Below are positions 7,711 to 14,662 of a DNA stretch of 19,925 nucleotides, piece after piece. Origin of the DNA: JANSYP01 sp038751255 (GTDB taxonomy: Bacteria > Pseudomonadota > Alphaproteobacteria > Rhodobacterales > Rhodobacteraceae); assembly GCA_038751255.1 (NCBI GenBank), contig JBCDGN010000071.1, positions 1 to 19,925 of the forward strand, written 5' to 3'. A program made the translations under genes and the position numbers. The notes under the pieces were generated by a model. That model was not told where the DNA came from and made no database searches. It worked only from the letters and a program-made list of their open reading frames with translations. Within the stretch, counting starts at the first letter, position 1; every line of letters starts with the position of its first letter.

Positions 7711-7787
7711 CGTCGCAGTGTCACGTTGCAAGCCGGTGCCGGAACCAGTTACTCTGGCGCCATGACGTCACCTCATACAGTTGCACA

Positions 7788-8843
7788 ATGACCGCCTCCC
7801 CGCCTCATGAGCCGGGGAGCCCCGATCGGCGACGCCCGCTAACGCTTCGCGATGTGTCGGAAGCTTCAGGCGTGAGCGAAATGACCGTCAGCCGCGTCTT
7901 GCGCAATCGGGGTGATGTGTCGAACCAGACCCGCGCCAAAGTACTCGCAGCGGCGAAAAAGCTTGGATACGTGCCCAATAAAATCGCTGGGGCGCTCGCG
8001 TCGCAACGCGTTAATCTTGTAGCCGTTATCATTCCGTCGATGTCGAACTTGGTCTTCCCAGAGGTGATGACGGGGATCACTTCGATCCTCGACGACGGCC
8101 CGCTTCAACCGGTGATCGGGATCACCAATTACAGCCCGGAAAAGGAAGAAGAGGTGCTCTACGAGATGCTCTCTTGGCGCCCCTCCGGCATTATCATCGC
8201 AGGGTTAGAGCATACCGAACCCTCGCAGGCCATGTTGCGCAATGCGGGCATTCCTATTGTCGAGATCATGGATACAGATGGTGAACCGATCGATGCTATG
8301 GTCGGCATCTCGCATCGACGGGCCGGTCGGGTCATGGGCGAAGCCATCATTGCGGCGGGCTATAGCAAAATCGGTTTCATGGGCACGAAAATGTCGCTCG
8401 ATCACCGGGCCCGGAAACGGTTTGAGGGTTTCACCCAAGCGCTTGCCAAGGCGGGAATCGAAATTGCCGACCACGAGTTCTACTCTGGCGGATCCGGGCT
8501 CGCCAAAGGACGCGAGATGACCGAGACCATGCTAACGCGGACACCGGATCTTGATTTCCTCTATTGTTCCAACGATCTCATTGCCGCTGGGGGCATGCTC
8601 TGGTGCGCGGATGCGGGCATGGATGTGCCAGGGCGCGTGGGCCTGGCCGGGTTCAATGGATTGAACCTTCTGAAAGGGTTCAGCAAAAAGCTGGCGACAA
8701 CCGATGCGTGCCGGGCTGAAATCGGGCGCGCTGCGGCCGAGATTATCGCTATGCGCACGGAAAATCCGGACGCGCCCCAGGGGCAACGTATGGTGCTCGA
8801 TCCACCGCTGGACCTGGGTGATACACTGCGCAGAGCAACTTAG
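7788..8843 (+). CDS. LacI-family transcriptional regulator
   Basis: A 351-residue DNA-binding repressor or activator. The LacI helix-turn-helix is at residues 18-64 (LTLRDVSEASGVSEMTVSRV), with a hinge helix (KIAGALAS) and a periplasmic-binding-protein-like effector domain (about 75-351). It most resembles the gluconate-regulator branch (GntR of the LacI family), but no gluconate or sugar genes are nearby, so the effector is unknown. The ATG at 7788 gives the usual short N-terminal extension. An upstream in-frame ATG at 7671 would place 39 unrelated residues before it and would lie ahead of the preceding terminator hairpin, so it was rejected. There is no Shine-Dalgarno site before 7788. The stop codon overlaps that of the convergent membrane-protein gene by 4 nt. 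Confidence 0.9.
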   Translation: MTASPPHEPGSPDRRRPLTLRDVSEASGVSEMTVSRVLRNRGDVSNQTRAKVLAAAKKLGYVPNKIAGALASQRVNLVAVIIPSMSNLVFPEVMTGITSILDDGPLQPVIGITNYSPEKEEEVLYEMLSWRPSGIIIAGLEHTEPSQAMLRNAGIPIVEIMDTDGEPIDAMVGISHRRAGRVMGEAIIAAGYSKIGFMGTKMSLDHRARKRFEGFTQALAKAGIEIADHEFYSGGSGLAKGREMTETMLTRTPDLDFLYCSNDLIAAGGMLWCADAGMDVPGRVGLAGFNGLNLLKGFSKKLATTDACRAEIGRAAAEIIAMRTENPDAPQGQRMVLDPPLDLGDTLRRAT

Positions 8844-9796
8844 ACCGAGGCTGTCTCGTCGCTCATCACCGGCGGAGGGGACAAGGTTTTTTCTGTGCCT
8901 TCGATCTTCTCCGTTTTGGCGCGCGCAGTTCTTTCGGCATTGAGTTCCGCGTTCAATGCCGCGCCCAAAAGCACCGTTGAGATCGTGATGTATAGAAACA
9001 TCAGCAAGGCAATAATCGCGCCGAGAGAGCCATATACCCCGCTATAGGCGTTGGCATAGGCCAGGTAATGGGAAAAGCCCCAAGAGATCGGGATCCAAAC
9101 GCCAATTGCAAGCAAAGACCCCCAGGAAAACAGATGCACCCGCGCGCAGGGGCCATTCGGTGCGAAGCGGTAGATCAACCAGATGCCGCCAAACACCACA
9201 GCCCCAGCAATAAGCCAGCGCAACAGCACCAAAACCCAGCTCGTCGCCCAGCCGATGACTTCTTGCGGGATCACACTTGCAAAAACGTCGAGCGTCAGCA
9301 GGCGCACCACAAGCGGAATGGCCACCAATGCCAGCGCAGCGATTGTCACGACCAGGATCAGCGCGCCCGTAAGGGCCAGGGCCATCGCGTTTGCGAGGAT
9401 ACCGCCCCGTTGTGGAACATGGTGTATTTCGTTCATCGCCCGGATCAGCGCATCTGTGCCACGCCGGGCTGACCATAGCGCGGCGGCGGTTGTCAGCAGC
9501 GTGGTCCAGCCAAGGGTTTCGGGATTGGCAGACACCAGACGATTGATCTGCTGTTGCAGAATCGCAAAGGCTTCTTCTGGGATAAACTCAGACAGAAGAT
9601 GAATCTGCTGCTCAACGGTCGCGGGGTCCGTCACCAAACCCACCAACGCGATTAACGCTGCCAGCGCTGGAAAAAGCGAGAGCATTGCGAAAAATGCCCC
9701 ACCTGCGGCCACGAGCGTTAGATTGGCGGCGTCGCTCCGAGACTGAATGCCCCGCAGCATTTTCCAACTGCGCTTGATGGGTGCCGGAAATTCCAT
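8840..9796 (-). CDS. YihY/BrkB-family inner-membrane protein
   Basis: A 318-residue polytopic membrane protein of the YihY/UPF0761 (BrkB) family. About six membrane helices are visible, near residues 27-55, 98-118, 134-165, 183-210, 222-245 and 256-285. Family features are AAGGAFFAMLSLFPALAAL (30-48), LWSARRGTDALIRAMN (107-122), the WLIYRFAPN segment (206-214) and YGSLGAIIALLMFLYI (255-270) followed by GAALNAEL. The C-terminal 30 residues are polar and probably cytoplasmic. Some members were once named ribonuclease BN, but that activity belongs to another protein; the function of this family is not established, export or transport having been suggested. GAGG lies about 10 nt before the ATG. 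The gene is downstream of mrp on the same strand after 134 nt. Confidence 0.92.
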   Translation of the reverse strand: MEFPAPIKRSWKMLRGIQSRSDAANLTLVAAGGAFFAMLSLFPALAALIALVGLVTDPATVEQQIHLLSEFIPEEAFAILQQQINRLVSANPETLGWTTLLTTAAALWSARRGTDALIRAMNEIHHVPQRGGILANAMALALTGALILVVTIAALALVAIPLVVRLLTLDVFASVIPQEVIGWATSWVLVLLRWLIAGAVVFGGIWLIYRFAPNGPCARVHLFSWGSLLAIGVWIPISWGFSHYLAYANAYSGVYGSLGAIIALLMFLYITISTVLLGAALNAELNAERTARAKTEKIEGTEKTLSPPPVMSDETASV

Positions 9797-9930
9797 GTGC
9801 CGTCTGCCTCTTCAATGGGATCTTGCGGCAAAGGCCTAGCAGACCGACCGCGCGGCCCAAAGAAAAACGCAAAGCTTGCGGACAGAGTTTCTTGAGGCGC
9901 TTAAATCTGGGTCACAGACGGAGCTGAGGC

Positions 9931-11037
9931 TCAGGCCGCTGTCTGCGCAAGCATCTGGGCATGCACGCTGCGGGCGATTTCGAGATAGGCGGCGGTGTGG
10001 GCGCTGTCGGGCTCGGAAGCGACAATCGGTGTTCCGCCATCCGAATGACGCCGGATGTCGACATGGAGCGGCACTTCTCCCAAGAAGGGGACGCCAAGCC
10101 GTTCGGCTTCTTCGCGCGCGCCGCCATGCCCAAAGATATCGGAGCGTGTGCCGCAGTTTGGGCAGAGGAAATAGCTCATGTTTTCGACCAGCCCAAGGAT
10201 CGGTACCTCTACCTTGCTGAACATATTCAATCCTTTACGGGCGTCGATCAGTGCAATGTCCTGAGGCGTCGAGACAATGACCGCCCCGGCCAGCGGCACG
10301 TTCTGACACAAGGTGAGTTGTGCGTCGCCAGTGCCGGGGGGCATATCGACCACCATCACGTCAAGCGGAGCCCAATCCACGTCGCGGAGCAATTGAGTGA
10401 TCGCAGACATGACCATGGGACCGCGCCAAATCACCGGGGTGTCTTCATCAACCAAGAAGCCCATCGACATCAGCTTCAGCCCATAGCCCTGCAATGGCTG
10501 CATCCGCCCATCAACCGCTTCTGGTTTCTTGTCGACCCCCAACATTCGCGGGATTGACGGGCCGTAAACATCTGCATCCATAAGCCCCACACGAAGCCCC
10601 TGAGCCTGCAGCGCCAAGGCCAAGTTCACCGAAGTGGTCGACTTGCCTACCCCCCCCTTGCCAGAGGCGACCGCGATGATTGCGCCAACGCCGGGAACTT
10701 CGGTTTTCGGCTTTAGACCGCCCTTTGGCGGCGTGACTTTTTGACTTGCGGGCTTCAATCGGGGCGGCTCTGGCGCTTTTGGCGCAGGACGGTTCGCGGT
10801 CAAAATCGCCATCGCCTTCTCGACGCCCGGCAAATCCGCCACCGAACGTTCCGCGGCTTGACGCATCGGCTCTAGCTCGGCCGCGCGTTCCGGCGGTACC
10901 GCGATCGAGAAATTCACTTTGCCCGCATTGACAGAGATGCCGCTGATCAAACCAAGCGAGACCAAATCAGAGGTTTTGTCCGGGCCACGCACCTTGGAAA
11001 GACACTCTAAGATATCCTGCTGGGAGGGTGCGGACAT
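9931..11037 (-). CDS. mrp: Mrp/ApbC-type iron-sulfur cluster carrier ATPase
   Basis: A 368-residue cytoplasmic P-loop ATPase that carries Fe-S clusters to apoproteins. It has an N-terminal MIP18-type (DUF59) domain at about 5-80, a Pro/Lys-rich linker (82-118) and the Mrp/NBP35 ATPase domain. The latter shows a deviant Walker A SGKGGVGKST (125-134), DADVYGPSIPRMLG, the VVDMPPGTGD switch near 229-237 and the cluster-binding CPNC (292-295). The start at 11037 is chosen because GGAG lies 7 nt upstream in the minus sense and the DUF59 domain begins there. An upstream in-frame start at 11130 would add 31 non-homologous residues. The gene is divergent from sulP, with about 160 nt between them. Product is secure. 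Confidence 0.95.
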   Translation of the reverse strand: MSAPSQQDILECLSKVRGPDKTSDLVSLGLISGISVNAGKVNFSIAVPPERAAELEPMRQAAERSVADLPGVEKAMAILTANRPAPKAPEPPRLKPASQKVTPPKGGLKPKTEVPGVGAIIAVASGKGGVGKSTTSVNLALALQAQGLRVGLMDADVYGPSIPRMLGVDKKPEAVDGRMQPLQGYGLKLMSMGFLVDEDTPVIWRGPMVMSAITQLLRDVDWAPLDVMVVDMPPGTGDAQLTLCQNVPLAGAVIVSTPQDIALIDARKGLNMFSKVEVPILGLVENMSYFLCPNCGTRSDIFGHGGAREEAERLGVPFLGEVPLHVDIRRHSDGGTPIVASEPDSAHTAAYLEIARSVHAQMLAQTAA

Positions 11038-11196
11038 GTTTGAACTCCGATCAATTTCTTCCTCATTTAAGTAGGGTACCCACCGGCGACTACAAGCAAG
11101 TGGAAAGCTTGCCGTGACCTTCTGGTCCATGGCGTTTCATCGTCCAGAGACCTAAACGGGATACGTTCCGACCGTGATCATTTTGGAGTTTAACGC

Positions 11197-12687
11197 GTGC
11201 AGACGGATGCTTTCACAGGCCTCAAGGCCGAGTGGCTCGGCAATATCCGAGCCGATCTTCTGGCCGGGCTTGTGGTGGCTTTGGCGCTGATCCCTGAGGC
11301 GATCGCATTTTCCATCATTGCGGGCGTTGATCCCAAGATCGGTCTATATGCGTCTTTCTCGATTGCCGTGATCACAGCGATTGCCGGCGGTCGACCTGGG
11401 ATGATTTCGGCGGCAACTGCAGCGACCGCTGTATTGATGGTCACTTTGGTGCGCGACCATGGGTTGCAATACCTGCTGGCAGCGACGGTTTTGGCGGGCT
11501 TGCTGCAAATCATCGCTGGGTTTCTGCGCCTGGGCGATCTGATGCGATTTGTGTCGCGCTCGGTCATCACAGGTTTTGTCAATGCGTTGGCGATTTTGAT
11601 CTTTTTGGCGCAAGTGCCCGAACTCACCGGGGTGACTTGGCTGACCTATGTGATGGTCGCCGGGTCTCTGGCGATTATTTATCTTTTCCCACGGGTTACC
11701 AAAACCGTGCCATCACCGCTGGTTGCGATCCTCGTTATGACGGTTGTCACCATCGCCTTTGGGCTCGATGTGCGAACCGTCAGCGACATGGGTGCTTTGC
11801 CGGACTCACTGCCGGTCTTTCTGATCCCCGATATCCCTCTGACGCTCGAGACTTTGCAGATCATTCTACCGGTTTCCGCCGCCGTGGCAGCGGTGGGGCT
11901 TTTGGAAAGCCTCATGACAACGCAAATCGTTGAGGACTTGACCGACACGCCATCAAACAAAAACCGTGAGTGCATCGGGCAGGGGGTCGCCAATACCTGC
12001 ACCGGCTTTATTGGCGGTATGGCCGGGTGTGCCATGATCGGTCAGTCCATGATCAATGTAAAATCGGGGGGTCGCGGCCGCTTGAGCTGCTTTTCTGCAG
12101 GTGTCTTCTTGCTGTTCTTGATCGTAGTTTTGGGCGATTTGGTTGGGCAAATCCCAATGCCCGCCCTTGTCGCGATCATGATCATGGTGTCGATCGGAAC
12201 CTTTTCCTGGTCATCCATCAAAAATCTGCGTGTTCACCCGATGAGCTCTTCCATCGTGATGCTTGCCACGGTCCTCACCACGGTGCTGAGCCACAATCTC
12301 GCCATTGGGGTGCTCACCGGGGTGTTGTTGTCTGGTGTATTCTTCGCGGGCAAAATCTCTCGCATATTCCGCGTCTCGTCAGAACTGTCCGAGAACGGAT
12401 TGCGCAGAACCTATTTCATTGAGGGACAGTTGTTCTTTGCGTCGAGCGATGAATTCCTTAAGAGCTTCGACTTCCGAGAGGCGCTTGAGGACGTCGAGAT
12501 CGATGTGTCGCGCGCGCATATCTGGGATATCTCCTCGGTGCAGGCCTTGGATATGGTGGTGATGAAGTTCCGCCGAGAGGGCGCAGATGTGCGCATCCTT
12601 GGAATGAACCAAGCCAGCGAGACGCTCGTGGACAAGTTCGCGATCCATGATAAGCCAGGGTCTCTCGACCGTTTGATGGAGCATTGA
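11197..12687 (+). CDS. SulP-family inorganic anion transporter with C-terminal STAS domain
   Basis: A 496-residue inner-membrane transporter of the SulP/SLC26 family, which moves sulfate, bicarbonate, chloride or dicarboxylates. The start is GTG at 11197, with GGAG at 11184-11187. The SulP signature begins at residue 31 (LIPEAIAFSIIAGVDPKIGL), and many hydrophobic segments run to about 385. The region ESLMTTQIVEDLTDTPSNKN (237-256) and GGMAGCAMIGQSMIN (273-287) correspond to the family's core substrate-site helices. The STAS domain (about 403-492) has DISSVQALD at 444-452, like the D-S-G-loop of anti-sigma-antagonist folds. The anion cannot be decided from the sequence. The gene is 3 nt upstream of a Usp gene whose ribosome-binding site lies inside this gene, so both are co-expressed. 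Confidence 0.93.
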   Translation: MQTDAFTGLKAEWLGNIRADLLAGLVVALALIPEAIAFSIIAGVDPKIGLYASFSIAVITAIAGGRPGMISAATAATAVLMVTLVRDHGLQYLLAATVLAGLLQIIAGFLRLGDLMRFVSRSVITGFVNALAILIFLAQVPELTGVTWLTYVMVAGSLAIIYLFPRVTKTVPSPLVAILVMTVVTIAFGLDVRTVSDMGALPDSLPVFLIPDIPLTLETLQIILPVSAAVAAVGLLESLMTTQIVEDLTDTPSNKNRECIGQGVANTCTGFIGGMAGCAMIGQSMINVKSGGRGRLSCFSAGVFLLFLIVVLGDLVGQIPMPALVAIMIMVSIGTFSWSSIKNLRVHPMSSSIVMLATVLTTVLSHNLAIGVLTGVLLSGVFFAGKISRIFRVSSELSENGLRRTYFIEGQLFFASSDEFLKSFDFREALEDVEIDVSRAHIWDISSVQALDMVVMKFRREGADVRILGMNQASETLVDKFAIHDKPGSLDRLMEH

Positions 12688-12690
12688 TCG

Positions 12691-13539
12691 ATGAAACGTC
12701 TACTGGCGCTGGTGGATGGCTCTGTTTATTCGCAGAGCGTTTGCGACTATGCGGCCTGGGGCGCGGCGCGGCGCGGGTCGGGGGTCACGGTGCTTCATGT
12801 GATGGGTCATCGCCAAGGCGCAAAGGGTGATCTGAGCGGATCCATCGGCCTCGGGGCGCGCACGGCATTGATGGATGAGTTGGCCGAGCTTGACGCGGCG
12901 CAGGCGAAGCTTGCTCAGAAACGCGGTCGCGCGATCTTGGAAGATGCGAAAGCGCGCATCGCTGAAAAAGGCGTGAGCGATGTGATCACACGTCTGCGGA
13001 TCGGCGATCTGTTAGAGACCGTGCGCGAGCTCGAAAGCGATCACGATTTCATTCTCATCGGGAAACGTGGAGAGGCGGCGGATTTTGCCAAACTTCACCT
13101 CGGCTCGAACCTTGAACGGGTGGTGCGCGCGTCGTCGTTGCCGACACTGGTCTGTTCGCGCGCCTTCAAGCCTGTTGAGCGTTTTCTGGTGGCCTTCGAT
13201 GGCGGCGCATCCGCGATGAAAGCAGTGCAGCATTTGACGATCAGTCGGGTCTTTCCGGGCATTCCAGGCAGCATTCTGTCGGTGGGAACCGAGACGACCG
13301 AAACGCGTCGAGCCCTGGAAGGCGCCACGGCAATGCTGCGCGAAGCAGGCTATGACATGACCGAGGAGTTCCTACCAGGGGATCCCGGCGATGTCATTGG
13401 CAAGCGGGTCGAGAAGGGCGCAGAGGAATTCTTGATCATGGGCGCTTATGGGAAGTCGCGAATTCGCAGTCTTTTAATCGGCTCGACCACCACCGAAATG
13501 ATTCGCGGATGCCAAATCCCTCTTTTGCTTTTCCGTTGA
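12691..13539 (+). CDS. Tandem universal stress protein (UspA family)
   Basis: A 282-residue protein made of two Usp domains (about 1-155 and 162-282). Both look able to bind nucleotide. Domain 1 has LVDGS (Asp9) and GKRG...LGS (Gly124, Gly127, Gly138-Ser139); domain 2 has AFDGG (Asp170) and GAYG...IGST (Gly251, Gly254, Gly264-Ser265). This differs from the Usp after fhs, whose motif is degraded. The ATG is 3 nt after the sulP stop, and TGGAG at 12677-12681 within sulP serves it. The tight link with a SulP transporter suggests regulation of, or a response to, anion transport, by analogy with Usp partners of other transporters; this is inference. Confidence 0.92.
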   Translation: MKRLLALVDGSVYSQSVCDYAAWGAARRGSGVTVLHVMGHRQGAKGDLSGSIGLGARTALMDELAELDAAQAKLAQKRGRAILEDAKARIAEKGVSDVITRLRIGDLLETVRELESDHDFILIGKRGEAADFAKLHLGSNLERVVRASSLPTLVCSRAFKPVERFLVAFDGGASAMKAVQHLTISRVFPGIPGSILSVGTETTETRRALEGATAMLREAGYDMTEEFLPGDPGDVIGKRVEKGAEEFLIMGAYGKSRIRSLLIGSTTTEMIRGCQIPLLLFR

Positions 13540-13540
13540 A

Positions 13541-14662
13541 ATGCTGACTTGGCTGGGAGAGAAGCACAGCTTTCCCGATGCGGCGATGCGGTCGGTCGCA
13601 GAGATTGCAGGAAAGGCGAAACGACTGCGCTTTTGCCCATTATCGCTCCGACACTTGCCAGAAAGCACCCAGGTGGCAGCGCGTGCTTTGGAAAGTGCGC
13701 GCAAAGACGCCAAGGGCCTCACCGCCGCGGCTAAGCGCGCACTCTATGGGGCGCAATACAATTGGGCGCGCCAGTATTTCGGGAGGAAACCCGGCACAGC
13801 ATTGGCGTGGAACGCGCTTGGCAGCACACGCTACGCCTTCCTTCAAGGGGCCAGAGATGCTGGATCCACCGCCTTCGCTATGGAACTTTCGCCTTTTCCA
13901 GGCCGTGTGACGCTGGATCCTAAGGGTGTGAATTGGCGGAATTCGGTGCCGCGCGATCCGGCGGCCTTTGAGACTTGGGCGCAAGACGATCCTGTGCGCC
14001 GGGGTCAAGATTGGCGTTGGATGAAGTCAAAGCTGACCGCCCGCACAGCGCGTCGCCCAGATGTGGCGCAAGAAAGCCGAGAACTTGGAGACGAGCCTTT
14101 CATTTTTGTGCCGCTCCAGGTCCCCTCGGACAGTCAAATTCGGCTCTTTTCGGGCTGGGTTGGTTCGGTTGAGGGGCTGATGACCTGCTTGGTCCGCCAT
14201 GCGGATACGCTACCACGGGGCTGGCATCTGCGAATAAAAGAACATCCCTCTGCGCGGCAATCCTTCGGTGCGCGCTTGGCGGCGGAGGCTGCGTGTTCTG
14301 GCGGCCGGCTCATTGTCGACAATACCACCGACAGTTTTGACCAGCTTGCCGCATCGCGTGCGGTGCTGACCATCAATTCCTCGATGGGGTTGCAGGCACT
14401 CTTTTGGGACAAACCTGTTTTGGTGCTCGGACAGGCGTTTTTCGCAATCCCAGGGATTACAACGCTGGTCCCGTCCGAGGCGGCGCTGTCCGGGGCGCTA
14501 TCTGCGCCCGAGAGCCTCACTTTCGATCAAGGGCTGCGGGATGCCTTCATGTCCTATCTCGATCAGGTCTATTATCTTCCGGCAGATACCGATGCGTCAG
14601 GGCGCGTTCACGTTGATCCCGAAAGGGTAGCGCATCGCTTACAGGGCGCGCCGATGTATTAA
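13541..14662 (+). CDS. KpsS/KpsC-like capsule polysaccharide beta-Kdo transferase family protein
   Basis: A 373-residue protein of the capsule-synthesis (KpsC/KpsS, LipA/LipB) family. Known members are cytoplasmic membrane-associated transferases that build the poly-Kdo linker on phosphatidylglycerol for group 2 capsules. Family landmarks, in order: FPGRVTLDPKGVNWRNSVPR (119-138), FVPLQVPSDSQIRLFS (189-204), IKEHPSA (232-238) and TINSSMGLQALFWDKPVLVL (277-296) followed by AIPGITTLV. Its length matches KpsS (about 390) rather than the longer two-domain KpsC, so it looks complete. The ATG is 1 nt after the usp stop with no Shine-Dalgarno site, so translation is probably coupled. No other capsule genes (kpsMTED) are in the window. 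The stop overlaps that of the convergent chemoreceptor gene. Confidence 0.85.
   Translation: MLTWLGEKHSFPDAAMRSVAEIAGKAKRLRFCPLSLRHLPESTQVAARALESARKDAKGLTAAAKRALYGAQYNWARQYFGRKPGTALAWNALGSTRYAFLQGARDAGSTAFAMELSPFPGRVTLDPKGVNWRNSVPRDPAAFETWAQDDPVRRGQDWRWMKSKLTARTARRPDVAQESRELGDEPFIFVPLQVPSDSQIRLFSGWVGSVEGLMTCLVRHADTLPRGWHLRIKEHPSARQSFGARLAAEAACSGGRLIVDNTTDSFDQLAASRAVLTINSSMGLQALFWDKPVLVLGQAFFAIPGITTLVPSEAALSGALSAPESLTFDQGLRDAFMSYLDQVYYLPADTDASGRVHVDPERVAHRLQGAPMY

Noticed and set aside
7726..7755. TTGCAA and TACTCT as a -35/-10 pair for the LacI-type gene
   Set aside because: The -10 matches the consensus at only three positions with an 18-nt spacer; too weak to list as a promoter.
6665..7771. 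Identical 13-mer containing TGACGTCA at 6665-6677 and 7759-7771
   Set aside because: One copy is inside coding sequence, and about this many identical 13-mers are expected by chance in 20 kb, so it is not evidence of a shared operator.
9915..9945. CAGAC/GTCTG inverted repeat over the mrp stop codon as a terminator
   Set aside because: The stem is only 5-7 bp with a wobble pair, the interior is large and there is no T-tract on the minus strand.
11038..11130. N-terminal extension of mrp from an upstream in-frame ATG
   Set aside because: The 31 extra residues do not resemble the family, and the inner ATG at 11037 has a well-placed GGAG.
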